Assembly (NCBI RefSeq): GCF_038958875.1
Contig: NZ_CP152407.1
Coordinates: forward strand, 565,501-629,500
DNA from: Acidovorax sp. FHTAMBA
GTDB taxonomy: Bacteria > Pseudomonadota > Gammaproteobacteria > Burkholderiales > Burkholderiaceae_C
Direction: 5' to 3'
DNA length: 64,000 nt
A program made the translations under genes and the position numbers. Shown in pieces: positions 27,708-36,233 of this stretch. The notes beneath the pieces were generated by a model. The model searched no databases. It saw only the letters and a list, made by a program, of their open reading frames with translations, and had not been told where the DNA came from. Positions within the stretch are counted from its first letter, which is position 1. Each line of letters starts with the position of its first letter.

Positions 27708-28055
27708 TCAATCGTCATCGTCTTCAGCCCATTTCCGGCGCCGATGTTCGTCATAACGGTAGGGCCGGTAACCAGGACCATAGTACACAGGCGCAGGCGC
27801 ACCGTAATACACGGGTGCCGGCCGATAGTAAACAGGCGGTGGCCGGTAGTAGACCGGAGGCGGTGGCTGGTAATACACGGGCGGGGCATACACGGGCCCC
27901 GGCGCGTAATACGCCGGGCCTGGTGCGGCGTACACCACACCAGGAACATTGATGCCGACGGACCAGTTTGCGCCGGCATGGGCAGACGCACCCACGAAAA
28001 GAGCCCCAGCAGCGACTGCGGCGCACTTCAAGGTATTGGAAAGATTGAGGTTCAC
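27708..28055 (-). CDS. Secreted Pro/Tyr-rich small protein
   Basis: A 115-residue protein not assigned to a known enzyme. From a GTG start with a GGAG site six bases upstream it has a signal peptide (LKCAAVAAGALFVGASAHA). Then come about 60 residues of PVYY/PPPVYY/APVYYG repeats and an acidic tail (WAEDDDD). Such YP-rich proteins are often cell-surface or outer-membrane-associated structural proteins. A 7-bp hairpin lies just upstream of the ribosome site. A longer reading frame from 28271 has no signal peptide at its start and is less likely. Confidence 0.7.
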   Translation of the reverse strand: MNLNLSNTLKCAAVAAGALFVGASAHAGANWSVGINVPGVVYAAPGPAYYAPGPVYAPPVYYQPPPPVYYRPPPVYYRPAPVYYGAPAPVYYGPGYRPYRYDEHRRRKWAEDDDD

Positions 28056-28362
28056 ATCAAGCTCCACGAGGCGGTAAACAAAGTACCGCCTATATGAAAC
28101 GCGCAGACCACCGTCCGCGTTCACCTCGAAAGCATGACGATGGTTGCCAAACGTAAAGAAAAATCTGCGCCGCAAAGCAACAGCGCGCCTGCGCCAGGTC
28201 TTCGGCGGCACAGGCTGCGGTGGTAAGCCTGTGCCTGGTAGGGCTGTCCGTGATTTTCCGACCAGGTGCAAGGGCTGTTGGGGAAGGTTGGTCGAAAGGC
28301 CGCAAATTCCTGGCTCGGACCCCTCCCGCGATCAGTGGCGTCACGGCTACCGCGCGATCCGC
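28056..28362. other. 307-base gap with a leader hairpin and no recognised gene
   Basis: This stretch lies between two co-oriented secreted-protein genes. Apart from the hairpin at 28070-28090 I see no conserved coding frame, tRNA or repeat A copy. The reverse-strand frame here is Arg-rich and looks non-coding. It probably holds the promoter and leader of the YP-rich protein gene. Confidence 0.5.
28070..28090 (-). promoter_or_regulatory. mRNA hairpin next to the ribosome site of the YP-rich gene
   Basis: GGCGGTA, a seven-base loop, TACCGCC: a perfect 7-bp stem in the leader transcribed toward the GTG at 28055. It ends about four bases before the GGAG ribosome site, so it could shield or expose translation initiation. 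A plain protein-binding dyad is an alternative. Confidence 0.45.
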
Positions 28363-28755
28363 TCAGGGAAGGATAGTGATGCACCCTACGCTGCTGGCGG
28401 CTGTCAGCCGTCCTGCCGCGTCGTATCCCCGTACCTCATAACAATAGGTTCCGTTGATGAAGACCGAGGCGTCGATCAGGCTTGTGGTGTTGACCGTTGA
28501 CAAAGCAAAGCCATCGCGCAGAACCTGGAACCTGGCGACATAGGGATCGTCGCTCCAGTCCAGCTGGATGGCCTGAGGCCCAACGCGTGTCAGGGCCAGC
28601 GTGAGCGGCGCAACGGCAGGCTGGACAGGGACGGCCACGCCGATGCCCACGGCCACGTCTCCGCCACCACCGCAAGCGGCGAGGCTTCCCAAAATAATAG
28701 ATGCTGCCACGCTGCGCAGCACAAGGCTGCGCGTGAATACGGTCATGTACGACAT
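28363..28755 (-). CDS. Small lipoprotein with a fibronectin-III-like fold
   Basis: A 130-residue protein with a lipoprotein signal (SIILGSLAACGGGG), so it is anchored to a membrane by its cysteine. The remaining 90 residues (LDWSDDPYVARFQVLRDG and YCYEVRGYDAAGRLTAAS) have the alternating pattern of a fibronectin type III domain. A clear GAGGAG site precedes the ATG. It starts 10 bases after the stop of the secreted 229-residue protein, so the two form an operon. Function unknown. Confidence 0.75.
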   Translation of the reverse strand: MSYMTVFTRSLVLRSVAASIILGSLAACGGGGDVAVGIGVAVPVQPAVAPLTLALTRVGPQAIQLDWSDDPYVARFQVLRDGFALSTVNTTSLIDASVFINGTYCYEVRGYDAAGRLTAASSVGCITILP

Positions 28756-28765
28756 CTGGTGCTCC

Positions 28766-29455
28766 TCAGGGTGCCGTAGCGGGACCGGCGGTCACCGACA
28801 GTTTGGATGAACTCAGGTACAGCTGCGGCTGCGACCCGCCAGCCGGTGGGCCGATGCGCAGTTCAAGAAAACGGTCGAAAGGACTCGCGGTGGGGAGGTT
28901 GGCGATCAACGTGGAAGGCGGCAAGCTATCGCGTGGCAGCACCCCGGCAGCACCTCGCAAGTCAGCCCCTTTCGGCTGCTGATTGACCTGGATCCAGGAA
29001 AGACGCAACAGGCCTGAAGGAATCAAGGCCGTGGTCGTCAGCTGTATCGACTCCCGGTTGGGGAAGCCACCACCACCGTCACTCACGACCAGTTGGGCCT
29101 GATCGATGGGCAGATCCATAGAGGTGTTGCCAATCACGAGGCGAAAGGCACGGATCGATCCAATATAGCGTCCTACAGAGGGGTCAGGGTCGGCGTCGCG
29201 GGTACTGTCGTCATACCGCACTGAAAACGACCAGTTGCCAGATGCAAGATCAGCGCGAGAAAAACCCAAATACGGGGGGAGGGCCGCGAGTTGTTCAGTC
29301 GACGGCGGCTTGAAGCTGCCGCTGCCTGAAAGCAGGATTTCGGCAGCGAAGCCGGTTCGCGGCATGGCGAAGCCCGCCGAGAAAACGGCAGCCGCACTGA
29401 ATAGAAAAAGAGCCAACCGTGGGCGGCGCTTCGTTCGGGGTAGTTCGTGTTGCAT
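28766..29455 (-). CDS. Secreted beta-rich protein, function unknown
   Basis: A 229-residue protein. A signal peptide (LALFLFSAAAVFSAGFA, residues 14-38) is followed by a region with FSVRYDDSTRDADPDPSVGRY and FRLVIGN. That pattern resembles beta-sandwich surface proteins of the PEP-CTERM type, but no PEP-CTERM tail is present. It is the first gene of a two-gene operon with the lipoprotein, so the two may work together at the cell surface. Confidence 0.7.
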   Translation of the reverse strand: MQHELPRTKRRPRLALFLFSAAAVFSAGFAMPRTGFAAEILLSGSGSFKPPSTEQLAALPPYLGFSRADLASGNWSFSVRYDDSTRDADPDPSVGRYIGSIRAFRLVIGNTSMDLPIDQAQLVVSDGGGGFPNRESIQLTTTALIPSGLLRLSWIQVNQQPKGADLRGAAGVLPRDSLPPSTLIANLPTASPFDRFLELRIGPPAGGSQPQLYLSSSKLSVTAGPATAP

Positions 29456-29601
29456 ACAGCCTTTTGCGTGAGACCCGATGGGGGCAAAGTCCCTGTTTAA
29501 CGCTTGGCACGTGCATTCGCCGACTTCCGGCGCGCTGGATGTGTTACGGATCGTTTGGCCTTCGCATCTGGTTGCAGTCGGTTTGAGGTCCTAAGTGAGC
29601 A

Positions 29602-30888
29602 ATGCCCTATAGACTCAAAAAAGGACTGCGACGCGGACATTTTTGTGCAGGAACCATAATTACATTTCATTGCTCAACAGCTGAGCCCGCCGCAGTGCTG
29701 GCTAGGCCTCTTGGGAATCCCCCGTGGGCAAGGTCAGTTGGCCGTTGCGCAGCGCCGGTGCTGGGCGTGAAGGCCGTGGCGGCGGCCGATATCCGGCGGG
29801 TGCACCACGCGCCCGATGACAACGAACTATTCGAGTCGGTGGTGCCCGCGACAGCCAGCGCGCCGACGCTGTGCATTCTGGAAGTGGCGCGGCTGATGCG
29901 ACTGGGCCAGGCCTGGTGCGAGCAGGCACAGGTGGAGCCCGCCGAAGCAGCGGCCACGGGCGCACCGGCAGTCCCTGCACCGCACCAGGTGGGCACAACA
30001 CAACGCCACGCCGTGTTCCGGATCGGTGTGGAGCAGTGGGCGGTGCCGGTAAGCGCCGTGGAGCGTGTGGTCCCCGTGCCCGCCACAGAACTGGCGCTGG
30101 GGCCCAAGGAGCGCACTTGGGCCATCGGCCAGTGGCAGGGCCGCAAGCTGCCGTTGGTGGACATCAGCGAGGGCCGCCAGGCCAGCGATCGCCAGTCCGC
30201 GCCGTGGATGGTGATGCTGGGCCAGGGGCCGCTGCTGCTGGGGCTGACGGTGTCGGAGTGCCAGCAGTTTGTGGATCTGCCGCAGGCTGCCGTGGCCAAC
30301 ATGCCAAGCGACCCCTTGCTGGCGGGCGTGGCGCTGCTGCCAGACAGCGCCGGGCTGCAGGTGCTGGATGTCGCCAAACTCTTTGGCCTGACGCCCGAGG
30401 CATCCATCAGCCGGCGTGCGCCGGCCCCGTTGCATGCGCCCGGCGGCGCGGTGCAACCCGACGCCACCGAGCCCTTGCCCTATCTGGTGTTCGATGCGGA
30501 TCAACGCTATGCGTCCCCGGTCGATGGCATTGTGGGGGTGGTGGAACTGCCCGCCCAGGCCAGAGAAGACCTTCGTTCGGGGCGACCGGCCTTTCTGGCG
30601 TGGCGTGGCCAGACGGTTCGCCTCGTCAGCCTGCCCGCCATCGCCAGGTCGGAAGGACTCGCAGACCCGCAGCTGGCGGTTCTTGTCCAGGCGCCCGGCG
30701 GCACGACGGCGCCCTTGGGCATCGCCATCCACAGCCTGACGGACTGGCTGCCCGCCCACAGCGCGCGGCGCAGCGGCATGCGCATGGGCGCCATGGGTGA
30801 GTTCGGGCTGATCAATGCCAAAGGCGCGGTGGATCACGCCAACCTGGTGGTGGTCGACCTCGCCCAGATGGCGTACCTGCTGGGCTGA
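29602..30888 (+). CDS. CheW-repeat chemotaxis coupling protein, 5' end apparently truncated
   Basis: The frame encodes up to 428 residues. Two complete CheW-like domains are visible: residues about 135-255 (AVFRIGVEQWAVPVSAVERVV to GLQVLDVAKLFGL) and about 290-425 (YLVFDADQRYASPVDGIVGVV to DLAQMAYLL). Before them stands only the tail of a third domain (VLGVKAVAAADIR to CILEVARLMRL). Residues 1-50 look unrelated and come from AT-richer DNA. The true start may be a GTG at 29758. CheW domains couple receptors to CheA; here a GAF and a receiver gene follow. Confidence 0.7.
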   Translation: MPYRLKKGLRRGHFCAGTIITFHCSTAEPAAVLARPLGNPPWARSVGRCAAPVLGVKAVAAADIRRVHHAPDDNELFESVVPATASAPTLCILEVARLMRLGQAWCEQAQVEPAEAAATGAPAVPAPHQVGTTQRHAVFRIGVEQWAVPVSAVERVVPVPATELALGPKERTWAIGQWQGRKLPLVDISEGRQASDRQSAPWMVMLGQGPLLLGLTVSECQQFVDLPQAAVANMPSDPLLAGVALLPDSAGLQVLDVAKLFGLTPEASISRRAPAPLHAPGGAVQPDATEPLPYLVFDADQRYASPVDGIVGVVELPAQAREDLRSGRPAFLAWRGQTVRLVSLPAIARSEGLADPQLAVLVQAPGGTTAPLGIAIHSLTDWLPAHSARRSGMRMGAMGEFGLINAKGAVDHANLVVVDLAQMAYLLG

Positions 30889-30943
30889 GCCCAGCGACCT
30901 GACCCCCACTCCCATCGCCGCACGATTTACCCCAGGATTCACC

Positions 30944-31441
30944 ATGACACCCGCACCCGTACCCGCCGACGAGGCCGACCGACTGAATGCCCTGCGCGAC
31001 CTGTTGCTGCTGGACACCCCGCCCGAAGAGCGCTATGACCGCCTCGCCCGATTTGTGGCCGAGCAACTGAACGTGCCGATTGCCCTGCTGACGCTGGTGG
31101 ATGGGCAACGCCAGTGGTTCAAGTCGCGTGTGGGCCTGGAGGCAACAGAAACCCCCCGTGACATCTCCTTTTGCGGGCACGCGATCATGAAGAATGATCT
31201 GTTTGTCGTCGAGGACGCCAGCAGCGACCCCCGCTTTGCCGACAACCCCCTGGTGACGGGCGAGCCCCACATCCGGTTTTATGCCGGTGCCCCGCTCAGT
31301 GCCCCCAGCGGGCACCACATTGGCACGCTTTGCGTGATCGACACCGTGCCGCGCACCTTGGGGCCGGTGGAGCTGTCCATTCTGGATGCACTGCGCCGCT
31401 TGGCAAACGAGACCCTGGCCGGAAAAGAGGCCGACGAATGA
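30944..31441 (+). CDS. GAF-domain sensory protein
   Basis: A 165-residue single-domain GAF protein: LDTPPEERYDRLARFVAEQLNVPIALL, QWFKSRVGLEATETPRDISFCGHAI, FYAGAPLSAPSGHHIGTLCVID. GAF domains bind small molecules or sense redox state. It resembles the N-terminal GAF part of the GGDEF protein at 58755, but has no output domain. Its TGA overlaps the ATG of the receiver gene (ATGA), so the pair is coupled and probably acts together. Confidence 0.82.
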   Translation: MTPAPVPADEADRLNALRDLLLLDTPPEERYDRLARFVAEQLNVPIALLTLVDGQRQWFKSRVGLEATETPRDISFCGHAIMKNDLFVVEDASSDPRFADNPLVTGEPHIRFYAGAPLSAPSGHHIGTLCVIDTVPRTLGPVELSILDALRRLANETLAGKEADE

Positions 31442-31821
31442 CCGCGCTGTTGCCCCGGATCTTGCTGGTTGAGCCGCAGTTTGTGTTGCGGCGCACCATC
31501 GTCATGGTCGCCCGTGATCTCGGCATGGTGGATTTTCATGAGGCCAGCAGCGTGGGCCGCGCCCGCACGCTGCTGGCAGCGCAGGCCTATGACGGCCTGG
31601 TGTTGGACCTTCACGAGGAGCAGCAGGCACTGGAGCTGCTCGGCGAGCTGCGGCTGGGCCGGTTCGCCACGGCGCGGGATGCCAGGGTTGTCGTGCTGGC
31701 GGCCGATGCGAAGCCCGACGCCGCCACGCGCGTGCAGGCCCTGGGGGCTACCTGCGTGCTCAACAAACCGGTGCGCATCAGCGATTTGCTCCACATGCTC
31801 GTGGCTGCACAGGCTTGTTGA
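31438..31821 (+). CDS. Stand-alone receiver-domain protein, atypical acid pocket
   Basis: A 127-residue CheY-like domain. The phospho-acceptor site appears as DGLVLDLHEE and the conserved lysine as LNKPVR, but the usual N-terminal acidic pair is reduced to LLVEPQ (one glutamate followed by proline). That could alter metal binding and phosphorylation. There is no output domain. It is coupled to the GAF gene and downstream of the CheW-repeat gene, which suggests a chemosensory cluster. Confidence 0.75.
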   Translation: MTALLPRILLVEPQFVLRRTIVMVARDLGMVDFHEASSVGRARTLLAAQAYDGLVLDLHEEQQALELLGELRLGRFATARDARVVVLAADAKPDAATRVQALGATCVLNKPVRISDLLHMLVAAQAC

Positions 31822-31935
31822 ACAGGGCTGGGGCGCGCTGCACCGCCGCTTGCGCAAGCATCCAGGGGCCGCCGGGGCACCGTTGCCGCCCGCGGCCCCG
31901 CTTGGGTGCTGCGCCGCAGGGATCATGTGTGCATG

Positions 31936-31998
31936 AAATGCTATAATTTATATAGCTATTAGCGCTTTATCCGTAAGGGCTAGAGGCGTATTTGGCAC
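31936..31998 (+). repeat. Hairpin repeat family A, copy 6
   Basis: ATGCTATAATTTATATAGCTATTAGCGCTTTATCCGTAAGGGCTAGAGGCG and TATTTGG. It lies between the receiver gene and the end of the GspE-type gene. Confidence 0.85.
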
Positions 31999-32006
31999 TA
32001 AACCGA

Positions 32007-33912
32007 TCACAGATTGGTTGCGCCGATCACTTCGGGCATGTCGGTCAGGCCCTGCAGCACTTTTTCGATGCCGTCCTGCCGCAGGGTGAGCATGCCGGCC
32101 GCCAGCGCCGAGTGCCGGATGTCCGAGGCGGGGGCTCTGCGGCGGATGTGCTGGCGGATGGAATCGTCGCTGATCATCAGCTCATGGATGCCCAGCCGTC
32201 CGCGGTAACCGTGGTTCTCGCACTCCTTGCAACCTACCGCGCGCCACAGCTGCATGGCACCCGTGGCGTCGCCATGCTGTTTGCGCCAGCGTGCCACCTG
32301 CGCCGAGCGCGCCTCGGGCGTGTTGCTGGTGCCGCTGGCGAGGTATTGCGAGGCCAGATCGTTCAGGGCTTCCTCGTCGGCCAACCGGGGCTCGCGGCAG
32401 GCGGTGCACAGGCGCCGCACCAGGCGCTGGGCAAGAATGGCCAGCAGCGAGTCCGAGAAGTTGAACGGGTCCAGCCCGATTTCGAGCAGCCGCGCAATGC
32501 TCTCGGGTGCCGAATTGGTGTGCAGCGTGGACAGCACCAGGTGCCCCGTGAGCGAGGCTTCGATGGCGATGCGCGCAGTTTCCTCGTCGCGCATTTCACC
32601 GATCATGATGACGTCCGGGTCGGCCCGCAAAAAGGTGCGCATGGCGGCGGCAAAGGTCCAGCCGATGCGGGCGTTCACCTGCACCTGGCGCAGCCCGCTC
32701 TGGGTGATTTCGATAGGGTCTTCGGCCGTCCAGATCTTGCGCCCGGCAGTGTTGATGTCGCGGATGACCGAATGCAGCGAAGTCGTCTTGCCGCATCCCG
32801 TGGGGCCGACCACGAGCACCAGGCCGTAGCTCTTTTTCATCACACCGCGTATGGCCACCAGGTTGGCCGGGCTCAGGCCAATGGCTTCCAGCGGCAGGGG
32901 CTTGGCACCGGCCAGCAGGCGCAGCACCACGTCTTCGAGGCCGCGCGAGGTGGGCACGGTGACCACGCGCAGCTCGACGGGCGGGCCGCCGAAGCGCGAG
33001 AAATCGATCTTCCCGTCCTGCGGCTTGCGGTGCTCGGAGATGTCCATGTTGGCCATGATCTTGATGCGGGCCACCATGGCAAACCGAAAGCGCGCTGGCA
33101 GTTCGAGGTAGGGCGTCAGGTCGCCGTCGATGCGCAGGCGCACGCGCACATTCTGCGGGGCGGGCTCGGTTTCGATGTGGATGTCGGAGGCGCGGTGGTT
33201 GATGGCCTCGTCAATCACCGAGTTGATCAGGCGCACCAGGGTGTTGTCCGACTCGCTGATCACGTCGGCCTGCTCCGCATCGGCGTCGGGTGCGGCGGCG
33301 CTGAGGTTGCTCAGCAGCTCCTGCGAGGTGGCGCGCGCCTGTCGCAGCGGTGTCGCCCGGCTGGGTGCGGTAGGCCTTCTGGATGGCGGGCGCCAGCGTG
33401 CCGGGCGCGGCCTGCAAGGGGATCAGCCGCCTTTGCGTCAGAAAGCGGATCTCGTCGATCAGTACCCGGTCCCAGGGGTCGGCCATGAGTAGCACCAGCG
33501 CATCGTCGCGCGCGATCAGGGGCAGCACCGACTCGCGCTCGGCCACTGCGCGGGGGATGAGGGCGAGGGCCGACTCCTCGGGCGTGATGTCGCCCGGGTG
33601 CACGGTGTACTCGCCCAGCCACGTGGCAATGACGCTGCGCAACTGGTCTTGCGTGAGCGCACCGCGGTCCACCAGGATCTGACCGATGGGCCGCTGCACC
33701 CCATCGGCGCGCTCGCGCTGCTGCGCCTGCAGCCCATCCTGCAGCGCAGGAACCGACAGCAAACCCGCATGCACCATGGCCTCACCCAGGTGCCGCGCCT
33801 TGCCCACGGTGGGGTGCGGCGTAGACAGCTGCTTCCACAACGCGTCCGCACTCTGCGGGCGAAAGCTGTGGGCGGGTGCGGGGGCGGGCGCAGAGATGGC
33901 GGCGTCGGTCAT
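32007..33912 (-). pseudogene. GspE/PilB-type secretion ATPase gene broken by a frameshift
   Basis: Two frames together make a normal GspE-family ATPase of about 635 residues. The N-part (start 33912) has the GspE N-domain (GQILVDRGALTQDQL) up to AIQKAYRTQ. The C-part holds SDIHIETEPAP, Walker A GPTGCGKTTS, the Asp box, the Walker B region and a four-cysteine zinc motif (CTAC...CKEC). Within 33340-33370 the frame slips by one base, probably in a C/G run. The second frame is open upstream through RQARATSQELLSNLS, so the break is in the linker. It is a real lesion or a sequencing error. Confidence 0.82.
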
Positions 33913-33925
33913 GGGGCGGGCGGAT

Positions 33926-34741
33926 TCACAGGCTCAATTCGTAGTCCACCGTGATGGGTGCGTGGTCCGAGAATTTTTCGCCTTTGTAAATGGATTCAGT
34001 GCGTGCCAGCGCCGCCATCGCCGGAGTGGCCAGGTGGTAGTCCAGACGCCAACCCACGTTGTTGGCATAGGCCTGCCCCCGGTTGCTCCACCATGTGTAG
34101 GCGGTGTCGGTCGCGGTGGGTTGTAACTGTCGGTAAACGTCTATGATGCCGCCGCCTTCATCAGTTGTGTGCAACAACTTTGTCATCCAGGCCCGCTCTT
34201 CGGGTAAAAAACCACTGTTTTTCTGGTTGCTGCGCCAGTTTTTGAGGTCGATTTGCTGGTGCGCAATGTTGATGTCGCCGCACAGGATGAAATCGCGCTC
34301 GGCCTTCAGGCGCATGAGGTGCGGATGCATCTCTGCCAGGAAGCGGAACTTGGCCTGCTGGCGTTCTTCGCCCGAGGAGCCACTGGGAAAGTACGCGCTG
34401 ATGATCGACAGCCTGCGCACCGGCGTGTCAAAGCGCAGCTCCACATATCGGCCTTCTGTATCGAATTCTGCAGACCCATAGCCTATGACTACATCCGACG
34501 GCTCGTGGCGCGTGTAGATGCCCACACCGGAATAGCCCTTCTTCTGCGCAAAGTGGAAGTGGCCCTGCAGGCCCGCCATGCGCTCGAACCGGTTGGCCAT
34601 GTCGGCCGCCTGGGCCTTCACTTCCTGCACACAAATACAATCCGGCCGCGTGGCTGCCATCCAGCTTTCCACGCCTTTGCTGGTGGCCGAGCGGATGCCA
34701 TTGAGATTGAGGCTGGTTAACTTGAACAAGGATTTCCCCAT
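33926..34741 (-). CDS. xth: Exodeoxyribonuclease III
   Basis: A 271-residue metal-dependent exonuclease/AP endonuclease for base-excision repair. SLNLNGIRSA, CVQEVKAQ, ILCGDINIAH, NNVGWRLDYHL and FSDHAPI carry the catalytic Asn, Glu, Asp and His residues. The ATG at 34741 overlaps by two bases the ATG of divergent pyrE; a TTG four codons later with a GGGGA site is an alternative start. The longer upstream frame shadows pyrE. Confidence 0.93.
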   Translation of the reverse strand: MGKSLFKLTSLNLNGIRSATSKGVESWMAATRPDCICVQEVKAQAADMANRFERMAGLQGHFHFAQKKGYSGVGIYTRHEPSDVVIGYGSAEFDTEGRYVELRFDTPVRRLSIISAYFPSGSSGEERQQAKFRFLAEMHPHLMRLKAERDFILCGDINIAHQQIDLKNWRSNQKNSGFLPEERAWMTKLLHTTDEGGGIIDVYRQLQPTATDTAYTWWSNRGQAYANNVGWRLDYHLATPAMAALARTESIYKGEKFSDHAPITVDYELSL

Positions 34742-35441
34742 GGTGGATGTTGGCGTGCAAACCCCCGAACAGGGCCAGCTGGCGCAGGATTTCGTCCGTT
34801 TTGCTGTGGAGTCGGGCGTGCTGCGGTTTGGCGAATTCAAGACCAAGGCAGGGCGCCTGAGCCCGTATTTTTTCAACGCCGGACTGTTTGACGATGGCCG
34901 CAAGATCGGGCGGCTCGCGGAATTCTATGCAAAAGCCCTGCTGGCCAGCGGCATCGAATTCGACATGGTGTTCGGCCCCGCCTACAAGGGAATCCCGCTG
35001 GCCGCCACCGTGGCCGTGGAGCTGGCGCGCCTGGGCCGCAACGTGCCCTTTGCCTACAACCGCAAGGAGGCCAAGGACCATGGTGAGGGCGGCACGCTGG
35101 TCGGTGCTCCGCTCAAGGGCCGGGTGCTCATCGTGGACGATGTGATGTCGGCCGGGACTGCGGCCCGCGAGTCCATCGCCATCATCCGCGCCGCGGGCGC
35201 GACGCCGCACGCGGTGGTCATTGCGCTGGACCGCCAGGAGAAAGCCACGGAGAATGGCCAGGACGTGGACCATAGCGCCGTGCAGTACGTGCGCAACCAG
35301 CTGGGCATGCAGGTGTGCGCCATTGCCAGGTTGGCAGACTTATTGCTGTATCTCTCGCAGAACGGGGAAGAGGGGATGCGCTCGCATCACGAAAAAGTGC
35401 TGGCCTATCGCCAGCGGTATGGTGTTAACGAAGGGCAATGA
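34740..35441 (+). CDS. pyrE: Orotate phosphoribosyltransferase
   Basis: A 233-residue enzyme of pyrimidine synthesis, joining orotate and PRPP. FGEFKTKAGRLSPYFFNAG, FGPAYKGIPLA, the flexible loop FAYNRKEAKDHGEGG and the PRPP motif VLIVDDVMSAGTA are all in place. Start MVDVGVQ. The start codon shares CCATGG with the divergent xth start, so its promoter must lie in the xth coding region. Five bases downstream a DUF4124 gene starts. Confidence 0.95.
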   Translation: MVDVGVQTPEQGQLAQDFVRFAVESGVLRFGEFKTKAGRLSPYFFNAGLFDDGRKIGRLAEFYAKALLASGIEFDMVFGPAYKGIPLAATVAVELARLGRNVPFAYNRKEAKDHGEGGTLVGAPLKGRVLIVDDVMSAGTAARESIAIIRAAGATPHAVVIALDRQEKATENGQDVDHSAVQYVRNQLGMQVCAIARLADLLLYLSQNGEEGMRSHHEKVLAYRQRYGVNEGQ

Positions 35442-35444
35442 TTT

Positions 35445-36149
35445 GTGAGCAAGTCGGCGTGGGTCACCGGTGGGTTGGTGTTGCTCCTCGTGGGCGCAGA
35501 GTTCGCTGCTGCGCAACCCCAGGGTGCGTCCGGCAGCATTTACACCTGCGTGGACCGCAACGGGCGCCGACTGACTGCCGACCGGCCCATTCCCGAATGC
35601 CTGGACCGCGAACAGCGCGAACTCAGCCCCTCGGGCACCACGCGCCGTCAGATTGGCCCATCGCTCACCGAGATTGAACGGACGGCCCTGGAGGCCCAGC
35701 GCCGCAAGGAGGCCGAAGAGCGTGCCCGCGTGGTCGAAGAGCGCCGCCGCGAACGTGTGCTGGTGGCGCGCTACCCCGACAAAGCCGCCCATGATGTCGA
35801 ACGGGCGGCGGCCATTCAGCTGGTGGACGACGTTACGGCCACCGCAGAGAAGCGGATTGCCGAACTCCAGGCCGAGCGCAAGAAGCTGGACGTGGAAATG
35901 GAGTTCTACAAGAAGGACCCCAACAAGGCGCCCATGACCCTGCGCCGCAAGATGGCTGAAAACGAAGAAATTGTGGCCGAGCAGCAGCGCTTCATCGCGG
36001 GGCAGGACCAGGAAAAGCGCCGTGTGCACGCCCGTTTTGACACCGAGCTCGCCCAGCTGCGCAAGCTGTGGGATGCGCAGCGGTCACCCCCGGTGATTGC
36101 CACCACCCCCGCTAGCGAGACACCGGCGGCCCCTGCCGCTTCGCGCTAG
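35445..36149 (+). CDS. DUF4124-type secreted coiled-coil protein
   Basis: A 234-residue protein from a GTG start just after pyrE. A signal peptide (VLLLVGAEFAAAQ) is followed by a DUF4124-like patch (IYTCVDRNGRRLTADRPIPEC) containing two cysteines. A long charged helix (IERTALEAQRRKEAEERARVVEERRRER through LRKLWDAQ) follows, likely a coiled coil in the periplasm. Function unknown. It is probably co-transcribed with pyrE and ends at a strong hairpin. Confidence 0.82.
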   Translation: MSKSAWVTGGLVLLLVGAEFAAAQPQGASGSIYTCVDRNGRRLTADRPIPECLDREQRELSPSGTTRRQIGPSLTEIERTALEAQRRKEAEERARVVEERRRERVLVARYPDKAAHDVERAAAIQLVDDVTATAEKRIAELQAERKKLDVEMEFYKKDPNKAPMTLRRKMAENEEIVAEQQRFIAGQDQEKRRVHARFDTELAQLRKLWDAQRSPPVIATTPASETPAAPAASR

Positions 36150-36176
36150 TCAGACACGCGGCAGACGCACACACAA

Positions 36177-36200
36177 CAAAGGGGCCCTGGGGCCCCTTTG
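36177..36200. terminator. Bidirectional terminator hairpin
   Basis: CAAAGGGGCCC and GGGCCCCTTTG are perfect complements with a TG between them. It lies between the convergent DUF4124 gene and gatB, where it can end both transcripts. The T-tract is short, so efficiency is uncertain. Confidence 0.75.
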
Positions 36201-36233
36201 TGCTGGCGGCGTGCGCCCTGGCAGCGTCCGGCT

